Assembly (NCBI RefSeq): GCF_016612865.1
Contig: NZ_JAENZZ010000001.1
Span: forward strand, 1,116,001 to 1,180,000
Length of the DNA stretch: 64,000 bases
Direction of reading: 5' to 3'
Source: Blastococcus sp. TML/M2B
Lineage (GTDB): Bacteria; Actinomycetota; Actinomycetes; Mycobacteriales; Geodermatophilaceae
How positions within the stretch are numbered: position 1 is the first letter of the stretch; the number at the start of each line of letters is the position of its first letter. The notes under the pieces are model-generated. The model was given only the letters and a program-made list of their open reading frames with translations, was not told where the DNA came from and made no database searches. Both the position numbers and the translations under genes were made by a program. This document shows positions 1 through 9,213 of this stretch, piece by piece.

Positions 1-189
1 GACGGCGACACCGTCACCAGCGACGCCGCGGCCCTGGCCAAGGTGACCGTGACCGGCGAGATCGTCGAGCACGGCAAGGGTCCGAAGATCCGCATCCACA
101 AGTTCAAGAACAAGACCGGCTACCACAAGCGGCAGGGGCACCGTCAGCCCCTGACCAGCGTCGTGGTCCGCGACATCTCGAAGGGCTGA
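1..189 (+). CDS. rplU: 50S ribosomal protein L21, C-terminal part
   Basis: Frame 1 is open from the window edge to the TGA at 187-189 and encodes the last 62 residues of L21, a 23S rRNA-binding protein of the large subunit. The signature lies in the stretches [18 protein letters not shown] and KRQGHRQ, which form the basic C-terminal half of the family. The 5' end is outside the window. rpmA follows after 7 nt, the universal rplU-rpmA pair. Identification is firm from sequence plus context. Confidence 0.95.
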   Translation, partial: DGDTVTSDAAALAKVTVTGEIVEHGKGPKIRIHKFKNKTGYHKRQGHRQPLTSVVVRDISKG

Positions 190-196
190 CCTCGAC

Positions 197-454
197 ATGG
201 CACACAAGAAGGGCGCATCGTCGTCCCGCAACGGTCGCGACTCGAACGCCCAGCGCCTCGGCGTGAAGCGCTTCGGTGGCCAGGTCGTCAAGGCCGGCGA
301 GATCATCGTCCGCCAGCGCGGCACCCACTTCCACCCGGGTCTCGGCGTCGGCCGCGGCAGCGACGACACGCTGTTCGCGCTCGCCCCCGGTGCGGTCACC
401 TTCGGCACCCGCCGCGGCCGCAAGACGATCTCCATCAGCGCCGTCGAGGCCTGA
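197..454 (+). CDS. rpmA: 50S ribosomal protein L27
   Basis: An 85-residue protein with the L27 start [16 protein letters not shown] and the conserved core [16 protein letters not shown]27 sits at the base of the central protuberance, and its N-terminal tail reaches the peptidyl-transferase centre. The length is normal for the family. No cleavable N-terminal extension, as known in Firmicutes, is visible. It is cotranscribed with rplU, and a strong hairpin separates it from obgE. Confidence 0.97.
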   Translation: MAHKKGASSSRNGRDSNAQRLGVKRFGGQVVKAGEIIVRQRGTHFHPGLGVGRGSDDTLFALAPGAVTFGTRRGRKTISISAVEA

Positions 455-506
455 GCACGCTCCCTGCTCCGGCAGGGCGGGCCCCTCGGGCCCAGCACAT
501 TCGTGT

Positions 507-547
507 CGCCACGAGCGCACGGGCGACCTGCCCGTGCGCTCGTGGCG
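507..547 (+). terminator. Perfect 18-bp hairpin between rpmA and obgE
   Basis: Bases 507-524 are exactly complementary to 530-547 around a 5-nt loop (GACCT). No T-tract follows, which is common for actinobacterial terminators. It may end rplU-rpmA transcripts or attenuate read-through into obgE, whose ribosome binding site (AGGTAGGAGG) begins 5 nt downstream. Confidence 0.65.
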
Positions 548-572
548 CTAGCAGGTAGGAGGCGGTGCGGGT

Positions 573-2063
573 ATGGCCGCTTTCGTCGACCGGGTGGTCG
601 TGCACGTGGCGGCCGGCAACGGCGGGCACGGCGTCGCCTCGATCCACCGCGAGAAGTTCAAGCCCCTCGGCGGGCCCGACGGCGGCAACGGCGGTGACGG
701 CGGCGACGTCGTCCTCGAGGTCGATCCCAACGTGCACACGCTGCTGGACTTCCACCACCGCCCGCACCAGAAGGCCGGCAACGGCCGCCCGGGCGAGGGC
801 AGCAACCGGCACGGCGGCAAGGGCGAGGACCGCGTCCTGCGGGTCCCGGCCGGCACGGTCGTCAGCGCCCCGGACGGCCGCGTGGTCGCCGACCTCGTCG
901 GCGCCGGCACCCGCGTGGTGCTCGCCAAGGGCGGCCGGGGCGGGCTCGGCAACGCCGCGCTGGCCAACTCCCGGCGCAAGGCGCCCGGCTTCGCGCTGCT
1001 CGGTGAGCCCGGCGAGGCGTTCGACGCCGTCATCGAGCTCAAGAGCATCGCCGACGTCGGCCTGGTCGGGTTCCCGTCGGCGGGCAAGTCCTCGCTGATC
1101 GCGGCGATGTCCGCGGCCCGGCCGAAGATCGCCGACTACCCGTTCACCACGCTGGTGCCCAACCTCGGCGTGATCCGCTCCGGCGACACCGTCTACACGA
1201 TGGCCGACGTCCCGGGCCTGATCCCGGGCGCCTCCACCGGCAAGGGCCTCGGCGTGCAGTTCCTCCGCCACGTCGAGCGCTGCGCCGTGCTCGTGCACGT
1301 CGTCGACATGGCCACGATGGAGCCCGGGCGCGACCCGGAGAGCGACATCGAGGCGCTCGAGCACGAGCTGGCGGAATACGGCGGCGATGAGCTCGACCTC
1401 GTCGGCCGGCTGCAGATCGCCGTCCTCAACAAGATCGACGTCCCGGACGCCCGTGAGCTGGTCGACCTGGTCCGCGCGACCCTCGAGGCGCGCGGCCTGG
1501 CCGTCTACCCGGTGAGCGCCGCGACCGGCGAGGGGCTCAAGGAGTTCGGCTTCGCCCTCGCCGCCGCCGTCGAGCAGCACCGCGCCAGCCTGCCGCCCAT
1601 GGAGCCCGCGCGGGTCACGGTGACCCCCAGGGCGGTGGACGACTCCGGGTTCACCGTGGAGCGCGACACCGAGTTCGACACCGGCGGCTTCCTCGTGCAC
1701 GGCGTCCGGCCCGAGCGCTGGGTGCGCCAGACCGACTTCAGCAACGACGAGGCCGTCGGCTTCCTCGCCGACCGGCTCAACCGGCTCGGCGTGGAGGACG
1801 CGCTGGCCAAGGCCGGTGCGGTCGCCGGGGACGCGGTCACCATCGGCGGGGTCACCTTCGACTGGGAGCCCTCGCTGCCGGCCGGCACGCTCACCGTCGA
1901 GGAGTCCGCGGGCCTCGGGGGCCGCGGCACCGACAGCCGCATCGACGCCCCGCACCGCGTGCGGGCCGAGGAGCGGCTGGCCGCCAAGCGCGCCCGCCGC
2001 GTCCCGTACGAGCTCAGCGAGTCGGGGTGGACCGAGGACGACCTGCCGGAGGACCTGCCGTGA
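573..2063 (+). CDS. obgE: Obg family GTPase (ribosome assembly / stress)
   Basis: A 496-residue Obg/CgtA GTPase acting in late 50S assembly and linked to the stringent response. It has a glycine-rich N-terminal Obg fold, a G domain with P-loop GFPSAGKSS near residue 166, the switch element [10 protein letters not shown] and NKID. A C-terminal OCT domain contains [13 protein letters not shown]. The ATG at 573 has a good upstream AGGTAGGAGG. The last 65 or so residues are an acidic/basic tail of low conservation. The stop overlaps the proB GTG, so the two are probably translationally coupled. Confidence 0.97.
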   Translation: MAAFVDRVVVHVAAGNGGHGVASIHREKFKPLGGPDGGNGGDGGDVVLEVDPNVHTLLDFHHRPHQKAGNGRPGEGSNRHGGKGEDRVLRVPAGTVVSAPDGRVVADLVGAGTRVVLAKGGRGGLGNAALANSRRKAPGFALLGEPGEAFDAVIELKSIADVGLVGFPSAGKSSLIAAMSAARPKIADYPFTTLVPNLGVIRSGDTVYTMADVPGLIPGASTGKGLGVQFLRHVERCAVLVHVVDMATMEPGRDPESDIEALEHELAEYGGDELDLVGRLQIAVLNKIDVPDARELVDLVRATLEARGLAVYPVSAATGEGLKEFGFALAAAVEQHRASLPPMEPARVTVTPRAVDDSGFTVERDTEFDTGGFLVHGVRPERWVRQTDFSNDEAVGFLADRLNRLGVEDALAKAGAVAGDAVTIGGVTFDWEPSLPAGTLTVEESAGLGGRGTDSRIDAPHRVRAEERLAAKRARRVPYELSESGWTEDDLPEDLP

Positions 2064-3175
2064 CCGCTCGACCCGAGATCAGCGGCGCCCGCCGGGTCGT
2101 GGTCAAGGTCGGCTCCTCCTCGCTCACCACGCTGCCCGGCGGCCTGGACACCGAGCGGCTGACCGCGCTGGTGGACGTCCTCGGCGCGGCGCGTGCCGCC
2201 GGCCGCGAGGTCGTGCTGGTCTCGTCGGGGGCGATCGCCGCCGGGCTGGCACCGCTCGGGCTGGACGGCCGGCCGCGGGACCTCGCCACCGCGCAGGCCG
2301 CCGCCAGCGTCGGCCAGCTGCGCCTGGTGCAGACCTACGCCGACGCCTTCGCCGCGCACGGCGTCACCGTCGGCCAGGTGCTGCTCACCGCCGACGACCT
2401 CACCCGGCGCGGGCACTACCGCAACGCGCGCCGGACCGTGGAGCGGCTGCTGACCCTCGGCGTGCTGCCGGTCGTCAACGAGAACGACACGGTCGCCACC
2501 GAGGAGATCCGCTTCGGCGACAACGACCGGCTCGCCGCGCTCGTGGCGCACGTCGCGCAGGCCGATGCCCTCGTGCTGCTCTCCGACGTCGACGGCGTCT
2601 ACGACGGCGACCCCCGCTCCGGCCCGGCCTCGCTGGTGGACACCGTGCGCGACCCCGCGGACCTCGCCGCCGTCACCCTCGGCACCGCCCGCCGCAACGG
2701 CGTGGGCACCGGCGGCATGGCGACCAAGGTGGAGGCGGCCTTCATCGCCGCGCACGCCGGGGTCCCCGTCGTCGTCACCTCCACGCCCCAGGCCGGCGCG
2801 GCGCTGGCCGGCGAGCAGGTCGGCACGCTCTTCCAGCCGATGGGCCGGCGGCCCAGCGCCCGCCAGTTCTGGCTGCGCTATGCCAGCCGCCCGCGCGGCC
2901 GGCTGACCCTGGACGACGGCGCGGTGGAGGCCGTCCGCGAGCGGCACGCCTCGCTGCTCGCCGCCGGCATCACGGCGGTGTCGGGGGAGTTCGTCGCCGA
3001 CGACCCGGTCGAGCTGATCGGCCTCGACGGCACCGTCGTCGCCCGCGGGCTGGTCGCCTACGACGCCTCGGAGCTGCCCCGGCTGCTCGGCCACAAGACC
3101 GGCGACCTGCCACCGGAGTACCGCCGCGAGGTCGTGCACCGCGACGAGATGGTGCTGGTCCGCCGCCGTCCCTGA
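2060..3175 (+). CDS. proB: Glutamate 5-kinase
   Basis: A 371-residue ProB that phosphorylates glutamate as the first step of proline synthesis. The amino-acid-kinase fold starts with [10 protein letters not shown] near residue 13 and includes NENDTVA and [12 protein letters not shown]. The C-terminal third is a PUA domain ([13 protein letters not shown] onward). I place the start at GTG 2060, which overlaps the obgE stop as GTGA. An in-frame ATG at 2027 lies inside obgE and is unlikely. The next enzyme, ProA, is encoded at 7001, split off by def and the zinc operon. Confidence 0.96.
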   Translation: MTARPEISGARRVVVKVGSSSLTTLPGGLDTERLTALVDVLGAARAAGREVVLVSSGAIAAGLAPLGLDGRPRDLATAQAAASVGQLRLVQTYADAFAAHGVTVGQVLLTADDLTRRGHYRNARRTVERLLTLGVLPVVNENDTVATEEIRFGDNDRLAALVAHVAQADALVLLSDVDGVYDGDPRSGPASLVDTVRDPADLAAVTLGTARRNGVGTGGMATKVEAAFIAAHAGVPVVVTSTPQAGAALAGEQVGTLFQPMGRRPSARQFWLRYASRPRGRLTLDDGAVEAVRERHASLLAAGITAVSGEFVADDPVELIGLDGTVVARGLVAYDASELPRLLGHKTGDLPPEYRREVVHRDEMVLVRRRP

Positions 3176-3217
3176 GCCCGGGACCGGCCCGCCCGGCCCG
3201 GCTGAGAGACTGCCGGG

Positions 3218-3700
3218 GTGACGATCCGCCCCATCCGCGAGTTCGGTGACCCGGTCCTGCGCACCCCGTCCGACGAGGTGACCGACTTCGACGGCTGGCT
3301 GGCCGCGCTGGTGCGCGACCTGGAGGAGACCGTGGACAACCCCGGCCGCGCCGGGGTGGCCGCACCGCAGATCGGTGTCAACGTCCGCGCGTTCTCCTAC
3401 AACGTCGACGGCGTGATCGGGCACATGGTCAACCCGGTGATCGTCGAGCGCTCCGACGAGATCCAGGACGGCGACGAGGGCTGCCTGTCGGTGCCCGGCA
3501 TCTGGGCGCCGACCGTGCGGGCGCTGCGCTGCGTCGCCGAGGGCTTCGACGTCACCGGCAAGCCGCTGCGGATCGAGGGCGAGGGGCTGATGGCCCGCGC
3601 CCTCCAGCACGAGGTCGACCACCTCGACGGGAAGCTCTTCCTCGACCGGCTCACCGGCGACGCCCGGAAGTCCGCGCTGCGGGCGCTGCGCGAGCGCTGA
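3218..3700 (+). CDS. def: Peptide deformylase
   Basis: A 160-residue metallo-hydrolase that removes the formyl group from nascent peptides. All three family motifs are present: GVAAPQIGV (motif 1), DEGCLS with the metal-binding Cys (motif 2), and QHEVDHLDG with the HExxH metal site and catalytic Glu (motif 3). The start is GTG 3218, 6 nt after GAGACT, a -10-like hexamer, so the mRNA may be leaderless. It converges with zur. Confidence 0.95.
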   Translation: MTIRPIREFGDPVLRTPSDEVTDFDGWLAALVRDLEETVDNPGRAGVAAPQIGVNVRAFSYNVDGVIGHMVNPVIVERSDEIQDGDEGCLSVPGIWAPTVRALRCVAEGFDVTGKPLRIEGEGLMARALQHEVDHLDGKLFLDRLTGDARKSALRALRER

Positions 3701-3712
3701 GCGGCCGCGGGG

Positions 3713-4108
3713 TCAGCCCGCGCAGTCGGCGCAGGTGCCGAACAGCTCCATCCGGTGGCCGACGTCGGCGAACCCGTGCTCGGCGGCCACCTTGCGGGCC
3801 CAGCGCTCCACCGGCGGGTCGCTGATCTCCACCGCGCGGCCGCACACGCGGCACACCAGGTGGTGGTGGTGCACCGTCGAGCAGCGGCGGTAGGAGGCCT
3901 CGCCGTCGTCGCCGCGCAGGACGTCGACCCGGCCGTCCTCGACCAGGCACTGCAGGCCGCGGTAGACCGTGGCCAGCCCGACCCGCTCGCCGCGCTCGGC
4001 CAGCAGGCCGTGCAGCTCCTGCGCGCTGCGGAAGCCGTCGAGCTCCTCGAGCAGCGCCAGCAGAGCGCTGCGCTGGCGGGTGGCCGGCCGGGAGGAGGGG
4101 GCGTTCAC
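3713..4108 (-). CDS. zur: Fur-family zinc uptake regulator (Zur)
   Basis: A 131-residue Fur-family repressor. A winged-helix DNA-binding half (SAQELHGLLAERG, GLATVYRGLQ) is followed by a dimerisation half with a histidine run, CRVC, and a second CxxC (CADC) that would hold the structural zinc. It is the last gene of the znuACB operon: its GTG overlaps the znuB stop as GTGA. That placement makes zinc the likely corepressor, with feedback through the operator at 6925-6939. Fur proper is less likely because a furA-type gene sits next to katG. Confidence 0.9.
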   Translation of the reverse strand: MNAPSSRPATRQRSALLALLEELDGFRSAQELHGLLAERGERVGLATVYRGLQCLVEDGRVDVLRGDDGEASYRRCSTVHHHHLVCRVCGRAVEISDPPVERWARKVAAEHGFADVGHRMELFGTCADCAG

Positions 4109-5133
4109 CGGGCGCTCCCGGGCGGCGTGGCGGCGGGGTGCTCGTGGGCGTCCCCGTGCTCGTCGTAGTGCACGCCCGTGCCGGTCCGGTGCGGTGCGTG
4201 CCGGTGGCCGTCGTGGTCGTAGTCGACGTGGTCGTCGTGGGGGACCGGCGGGTGGCCGCACCCCTCGCCGTGCTCGTGCGGGTGCGCGGCGTGCACGTCG
4301 GCGCGGCGGCGGTGCCGGCGCCGGGCGGTCGCATCGCGCACCGCCACGGCCACCGAGACGACGAGGAACAGCGCGATCGCCAGCAGCACGATCGTGCCGC
4401 CCGACGGGGTGCCCGTGTAGTACGACGTCGCCGTGCCGGAGAGGCTGACCAGCAGGCCGATGGCGCAGGCGAGGAACACCGTCTGCCGGAAGCTGCGGGC
4501 GACCAGCTGGGCCACCGCGCACGGCACGATCATCAGCGCGCTGATCAGCAGCAGGCCGACCACGCGCATGGAGAGCACGACGGTGGAGGCCACCAGGGCG
4601 GCCAGCACGACGTTGAGGGCGAGGACCGGCAGGCCGACGGCGCGGGCGTACTCCTCGTCGTCGCTGACCGCGTAGAGCCGCTGCCCGAGCAGCCCGACCA
4701 CGGCGAGCACGACGACGGCGATCGCGGCGAACACCGCCACGTCGGAGCTGCTGGTGGTGGTGATCGCGCCGAACAGGTAGGCGTCGAGGTTGGTCGCCTG
4801 CCCGCGGGGCGCGAGGCTCAGCAGCACCACGCCGCCGGCGATCCCGCCGTAGAACAGGACGGCGAGGGCGACGTCGCCGCTGGTCCGGCCGCGGGCGCGG
4901 ACCAGCTCGATGAGCACCGCTCCGAGGACGGCCGCGACCAGCGCGGTGCCCACCGGGGCGGTCGAGGTGAGGACGCCGACGGCGACGCCGGTGAGCGCGA
5001 CGTGGCCCAGGCCGTCGCCGAGCAGCGACAGCCGGCGCTGCACCAGGAAGATCCCCACGGCGGGGGCGACGAGCCCGACCATCAGCGAGGCCAGCAGCGC
5101 GCGCTGCATGAAGGAGTAGTCGAGGATCTCCAC
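4105..5133 (-). CDS. znuB: Zinc ABC transporter permease
   Basis: A 342-residue ABC-3 family permease with about eight hydrophobic segments and the conserved [17 protein letters not shown]. It forms the membrane channel for zinc brought by ZnuA and powered by ZnuC. Roughly the last 70 residues form a hydrophilic tail rich in His, Asp and Glu ([27 protein letters not shown]), a probable cytoplasmic metal-binding tail that not all homologues have. The GTG start is 1 nt after the znuC stop. Confidence 0.93.
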   Translation of the reverse strand: MEILDYSFMQRALLASLMVGLVAPAVGIFLVQRRLSLLGDGLGHVALTGVAVGVLTSTAPVGTALVAAVLGAVLIELVRARGRTSGDVALAVLFYGGIAGGVVLLSLAPRGQATNLDAYLFGAITTTSSSDVAVFAAIAVVVLAVVGLLGQRLYAVSDDEEYARAVGLPVLALNVVLAALVASTVVLSMRVVGLLLISALMIVPCAVAQLVARSFRQTVFLACAIGLLVSLSGTATSYYTGTPSGGTIVLLAIALFLVVSVAVAVRDATARRRHRRRADVHAAHPHEHGEGCGHPPVPHDDHVDYDHDGHRHAPHRTGTGVHYDEHGDAHEHPAATPPGSAR

Positions 5134-5134
5134 G

Positions 5135-5947
5135 TCAGGCTCCTGCGGTGCGGGGTCGGTTCGGCGGAGCGGTGACCGTCGGCTGGTCGAGCCGGTAGCC
5201 GGGCCGGCCGGCGGGGCGGCCGGTGTCCTCGCCGTGGTGGTGGCCGCCGCCGGGCTCGGCCGCGGCGCCGGCCAGCGGGCCGTCGTAGGTGATCAGGCCG
5301 GACTCGACGACGACGGCGCGGTGCAGCACCCCGGCCAGCGGTCCCGCCTCGTGCGTGACCACCAGCAACGTCGTCCCGGCGGCGGAGACGCGGGCCAGCA
5401 CGCCGGCGAGCGCGTCCTGGCTGGCGGCGTCCACCCCGGCGGTCGGCTCGTCCATGATCAGCAGCTCCGGTTCGGCGGCGAGCGCGCGGGCGACGAGCAC
5501 CCGCCGCTGCTGGCCGCCGGACAGCGACGCGACCGGGTCCTCCATGCGGTCGGTCATGCCGACGGCGTCCACCGCGTCGGCGACGGCGCGGCGGTCGACC
5601 GCGCCCAGCCGGCGGAACAGGCCCAGCCGGGCGAGCCGGCCCACCGAGACCACCTCGCGCACCGTCGCCGGTGCGGTGCCGCTGACCGTGTGCCGCTGCG
5701 GCACGTAGCCGACCCGGCCGCGCTCGTGCAGCCGGCCGACCGGGGCGCCGAGGACGGTGACCTCCCCGGCGAGCACGGTGGCCAGCCCGAGCAGGCCGCG
5801 GGCGAGCGTCGTCTTGCCGGAGCCGTTGGAGCCCAGGACCGCCACGGCCTCGCCGGCGTCGACGGTCAGGTCGACGCCGCGGACGATCGGCACCTCGCCG
5901 TAGCCGATGCTCGCCGCGCGCAGCTGGATGGCGGGTCCACCGGTCAC
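5135..5947 (-). CDS. znuC: Zinc ABC transporter ATP-binding protein
   Basis: A 270-residue ABC ATPase with Walker [10 protein letters not shown], signature SLSGGQQRR, Walker [14 protein letters not shown] and the H-loop VVTHEAG. The start is placed at GTG 5947, which would overlap the natural TGA of znuA (5944-5946) as GTGA. In the sequence as given, an extra base in znuA throws its reading frame straight into znuC, creating a misleading fused frame. The His/Gly-rich C-terminus ([11 protein letters not shown]) echoes the His-rich tails of its partners. Confidence 0.93.
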   Translation of the reverse strand: MTGGPAIQLRAASIGYGEVPIVRGVDLTVDAGEAVAVLGSNGSGKTTLARGLLGLATVLAGEVTVLGAPVGRLHERGRVGYVPQRHTVSGTAPATVREVVSVGRLARLGLFRRLGAVDRRAVADAVDAVGMTDRMEDPVASLSGGQQRRVLVARALAAEPELLIMDEPTAGVDAASQDALAGVLARVSAAGTTLLVVTHEAGPLAGVLHRAVVVESGLITYDGPLAGAAAEPGGGHHHGEDTGRPAGRPGYRLDQPTVTAPPNRPRTAGA

Positions 5948-6925
5948 GAGCAGGACTGCCCGTCGCGCAGCGTGGCCAGGTTCGACCGCATGACCTCGAA
6001 GGTAGTCCTCGCCGGCGGAGTCGTCGCTCAGCCCCTCGACCGGATCGAGGACGGCGGTGCGGGCACCGGCCTCCGACGCCACCGTCTCGGCCACGGCCGG
6101 GTCGACCAGCGCCTCGGTGTAGACCGTGGTCACACCCCGCTCGGAGACGAGCCGGGAGATGGTGGCCAGCTGCGCAGGCGAGGGCTCCGCCGACGGGCTC
6201 AGCCCGTTGATGCCGACCACCTCGAGACCGTAGCGCTCGGCGAGGTAGCCGAAGGCGTCGTGCGCGGTGACCACGGTGCTCACCGCGCAGTCGGCCAGGC
6301 CGGCGCGCAGCTCGTCGTCGAGCGCCTCGAGGTCCGCGCGCAGCGCCGCCGCGTTGGTGGTGAAGGTGTCCGCGCCCTCGGGGTCGAGCTCGGTCAGCCG
6401 GTCGGCCAGGGCGTCGGCGACGTCGGCCAGCCGGGCGGGGTCCAGCCAGAAGTGCGGGTCGACGACGTCGTCGCCGTGGTCGTGGCCGTGGTCCTCGCCG
6501 TCCTCGTGCCCGGCGTCCTCCTCGGCGTCGTGCTCGGCGTCGTGCTCGTCGTCGTGGGCGTCGCCGGTCAGCAGGTCGGCGGCGTCCCCGGCGTCCCAGG
6601 TGTGGTCGCCGCCGGCGGTCTCGGCGGCCTCGTCCAGCGCGGGCTGGAATCCGGCCAGGTAGACCAGCAGGTCGGCGTCCTCGACGGCGGCGACGTCGCG
6701 CGGGGTGAGCTCGAGGTCGTGCGGCTCGCCCCCGGGCGGCGTGAGCGCCTCGACCGAGACGCGGTCCCCGCCGACCCGCTCGGCCGCCCACTCGAGGGGG
6801 TAGAAGCCGGCGAGCACCTGCACGCCGTCGTCGGTCGCGGCGTCGTCGCTCCCGCAGCCGGTGGTGATCGCCAGCACGGCGGTGGTGAGCGCGACGCCGG
6901 CCCAGCGGGACCTTCTCGTGAACAT
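5944..6925 (-). CDS. znuA: Zinc ABC transporter substrate-binding lipoprotein (one frame break)
   Basis: A cluster A-I metal-binding lipoprotein of about 326 residues once the frame is restored. The N-terminus is a lipoprotein signal with Cys24 (ITTGC). Candidate zinc ligands sit in [19 protein letters not shown] and [10 protein letters not shown] long acidic His-rich loop ([20 protein letters not shown]) is typical of zinc binders. An extra A at 5999-6000 (plus strand GAAGG) shifts the frame after GEDYL. Without it the protein ends [17 protein letters not shown]. The ATG at 6925 lies at the edge of the Zur operator. Confidence 0.9.
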
Positions 6926-6939
6926 GAGAACCATTCTCA
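6925..6939 (-). promoter_or_regulatory. Zur operator upstream of znuA
   Basis: TGAGAA-CCA-TTCTCA is a perfect 6-3-6 inverted repeat. It fits the actinobacterial 15-bp Zur box pattern (TGAnAAnnnnTTnTCA). It overlaps the znuA start codon region, so bound repressor would block both promoter and initiation. zur is the last gene of the same operon, which gives autoregulation. Confidence 0.8.
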
Positions 6940-6987
6940 CATGGCGGCCGTGCGTGCGGCTCGCGCAGGGGCTCGGGCGGGCACGCG

Positions 6988-6993
6988 TAGTCT
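6988..6993 (+). promoter_or_regulatory. -10 hexamer of a probable leaderless proA mRNA
   Basis: TAGTCT lies 7 nt before the GTG at 7001. With transcription starting about 7 nt after the hexamer, the mRNA would begin at the start codon. This supports the GTG over the in-frame ATG at 6941. Confidence 0.5.
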
Positions 6994-7000
6994 CGCGGAC

Positions 7001-8266
7001 GTGTTCGACGTCACGGAGCTGCCGCTGATCGGCGCTGCCGCGCTGCGTGCCCGGTCGGCGGCGCGCGTGCTGCGCACCCTGCCCACCGACGCCAAGGACG
7101 CCGCGCTGACCGCGATGGCCGAGGCGCTGGTGGAGCGGACCGAGGAGATCCTCGCCGCGAACGCCACCGACGTGGCCGCCGCGCGCGCCGACGGCACGCC
7201 CGAGTCGACCGTCGACCGGCTGCGCCTGGACGCCGACCGGATCGCCGGTGTGGCGGCCGCGCTGCGCCAGCTCGTCGCGCTGCCCGACCCGGTCGGCGAC
7301 GTCGTCCGCGGGTCGCGGCTGGCCAACGGGCTGGAGCTGCGCCAGGTGCGGGTGCCCCTCGGCGTCGTCGGCATCGTCTACGAGGCGCGGCCCAACGTGA
7401 CCGTGGACGCCGCCGGCCTGTGCCTGAAGAGCGGCAACGCCGCCCTGCTGCGCGGCTCGGCCTCGGCCTTCACCACCAACACCGCGCTGATCGCAGTGCT
7501 GACCGAGGCGGGGGAGAAGGCCGGCCTGCCGGCCGGGTTCGTGGAGCTGCTGCCCGCCGACCGCGCGTCGGTCGGCGAGCTGCTGAACGCCCGTGGTCTG
7601 GTCGACGTGGTCATCCCGCGCGGCGGCGCCTCGCTCATCCAGCGGGTCGTGCGCGAGTCCCGGGTGCCGGTCATCGAGACCGGCGAGGGCAACTGCCACG
7701 TCTACGTGGACGCCTCCGCCGACCCCGCGATCGCCGAGGCCGTCGTCCTCAACTCCAAGACCCACCGGGTGAGCGTGTGCAACTCGGCGGAGACGCTGCT
7801 GGTGCACCGCGACTTCCCGCACCTGCGCCGGCTGCTGGGCGCCCTGACCGACGCCGGGGTGACGGTGCACGGCGACCCCGCCGTCCTCGAGGCCGTCGGC
7901 GCCGGCGCGCCCGCCGTCCTGCCTGCCACCGACGAGGACTGGGCCGCGGAGTACCTGTCGATGGACATGGCGGTGCGCGTGGTCGACGACCTGCCGCAGG
8001 CTCTGGAGCACATCGCGCGCTGGACCACCGGGCACACCGAGGCGATCGTGGCCGACTCGGCGGGCGCCATCGCCGCCTTCACCGCCGGCGTCGACGCCGC
8101 CGCGGTGCTCGTCAACGCCTCCACCCGGTTCACCGACGGGGGAGAGTTCGGATTCGGCGCCGAGATCGGCATCTCGACGCAGAAGTTGCACGCCCGTGGC
8201 CCGCTCGGCCTGCCCGAGCTGACCTCGACCACCTACGTCGTCACCGGCCGAGGCCACATCCGCTGA
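7001..8266 (+). CDS. proA: Gamma-glutamyl phosphate reductase
   Basis: A 421-residue aldehyde-dehydrogenase-fold enzyme that reduces glutamyl-5-phosphate to the semialdehyde in proline synthesis. Diagnostic stretches are [29 protein letters not shown] and the catalytic cysteine in [14 protein letters not shown]. The C-terminus [19 protein letters not shown] is standard. The chosen start gives the normal family length. It is transcribed away from znuA, 75 bp from the znuA start, so the two promoters are close. Confidence 0.96.
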   Translation: MFDVTELPLIGAAALRARSAARVLRTLPTDAKDAALTAMAEALVERTEEILAANATDVAAARADGTPESTVDRLRLDADRIAGVAAALRQLVALPDPVGDVVRGSRLANGLELRQVRVPLGVVGIVYEARPNVTVDAAGLCLKSGNAALLRGSASAFTTNTALIAVLTEAGEKAGLPAGFVELLPADRASVGELLNARGLVDVVIPRGGASLIQRVVRESRVPVIETGEGNCHVYVDASADPAIAEAVVLNSKTHRVSVCNSAETLLVHRDFPHLRRLLGALTDAGVTVHGDPAVLEAVGAGAPAVLPATDEDWAAEYLSMDMAVRVVDDLPQALEHIARWTTGHTEAIVADSAGAIAAFTAGVDAAAVLVNASTRFTDGGEFGFGAEIGISTQKLHARGPLGLPELTSTTYVVTGRGHIR

Positions 8267-8325
8267 GCGGTCCGTCCGGCCCGCGCCACCACGCCGGCCC
8301 ACCCCCACCACCCGTAGGAGCTGTC

Positions 8326-9213
8326 TTGCCCCGTCCGCCGTCGCAGTCCCCGCACTTCTCCTCGGTCACCGACGTGTCCAAGCGGCTGAGCGAAGCGGGC
8401 TACCTGCCCGACGCCCAGATCGCCACCACGGTGTTCCTCGCCGACCGGCTCGGCAAGCCGCTGCTGGTCGAGGGGCCCGCGGGCACCGGCAAGACCGAGC
8501 TGGCCAAGGCGCTGGCCGCCGCGACGGAGTCGGACCTGATCCGGCTGCAGTGCTACGAGGGCCTGGACGAGGCCCGCGCGCTCTACGAGTGGAACTACAA
8601 GAAGCAGCTGCTGCGGATCCAGGCCTCGCAGGCCGAGGGCGGCGCGGACTGGGACACCGTCCACGACGACATCTTCGGTGACGAGTTCCTGCTCTCCCGC
8701 CCGCTGCTCACCGCCATCCGGCGCACCGACCCGACCGTGCTGCTCATCGACGAGACCGACAAGGCCGACGTCGAGGTCGAGGGCCTGCTGCTGGAGGTCC
8801 TGTCGGACTTCCAGGTGACCATCCCCGAGCTCGGCACGATCACCGCCACCCGCCGGCCGATGGTCATCCTGACCTCCAACGCCACCCGCGAGCTCTCCGA
8901 GGCGCTCAAGCGCCGCTGCCTCTACCTCGCCCTGGACTACCCCTCGGCCGACCGCGAGCGCGAGATCGTGCTGTCGCGGGTGCCCGACCTGGCGCCGGGG
9001 CTGGCCGACCAGCTGGTCAAGACCGTGCGGGCGCTGCGCGCGCTGGAGCTCAAGAAGTCGCCGTCGATCTCCGAGACGCTGGACTGGGCGCAGACCCTGC
9101 TGGAGCTGGGCCTGGACACCCTCGACGAGGGGGCCATGGCCTCGACCCTCGGGGTGGTGCTCAAGCACGCCAGTGACCAGGAGCGCGCCGCCGCCGAGCT
9201 CCGGCTGAACTGA
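8326..9213 (+). CDS. MoxR-type AAA+ ATPase
   Basis: A 295-residue MoxR-family ATPase with Walker [10 protein letters not shown], Walker B LLIDETDK and sensor-1 LTSNATRELS. MoxR ATPases act as chaperones that remodel or insert metal centres in partner enzymes, usually with a VWA protein, and one follows here. The start is TTG 8326, 5 nt after TAGGAG; no ATG or GTG fits as well. Its stop overlaps the next ATG. The client enzyme is unknown, and no carbon monoxide dehydrogenase subunits lie nearby. Confidence 0.88.
   Translation: MPRPPSQSPHFSSVTDVSKRLSEAGYLPDAQIATTVFLADRLGKPLLVEGPAGTGKTELAKALAAATESDLIRLQCYEGLDEARALYEWNYKKQLLRIQASQAEGGADWDTVHDDIFGDEFLLSRPLLTAIRRTDPTVLLIDETDKADVEVEGLLLEVLSDFQVTIPELGTITATRRPMVILTSNATRELSEALKRRCLYLALDYPSADREREIVLSRVPDLAPGLADQLVKTVRALRALELKKSPSISETLDWAQTLLELGLDTLDEGAMASTLGVVLKHASDQERAAAELRLN

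Noticed and set aside
5135-8311. A 1058-residue minus-strand open frame covering ZnuC, ZnuA and the antisense of proA
   Set aside because: It arises from the extra base in znuA plus a stop-free antisense frame; high GC makes long shadow frames common. ZnuA and ZnuC are separate proteins.
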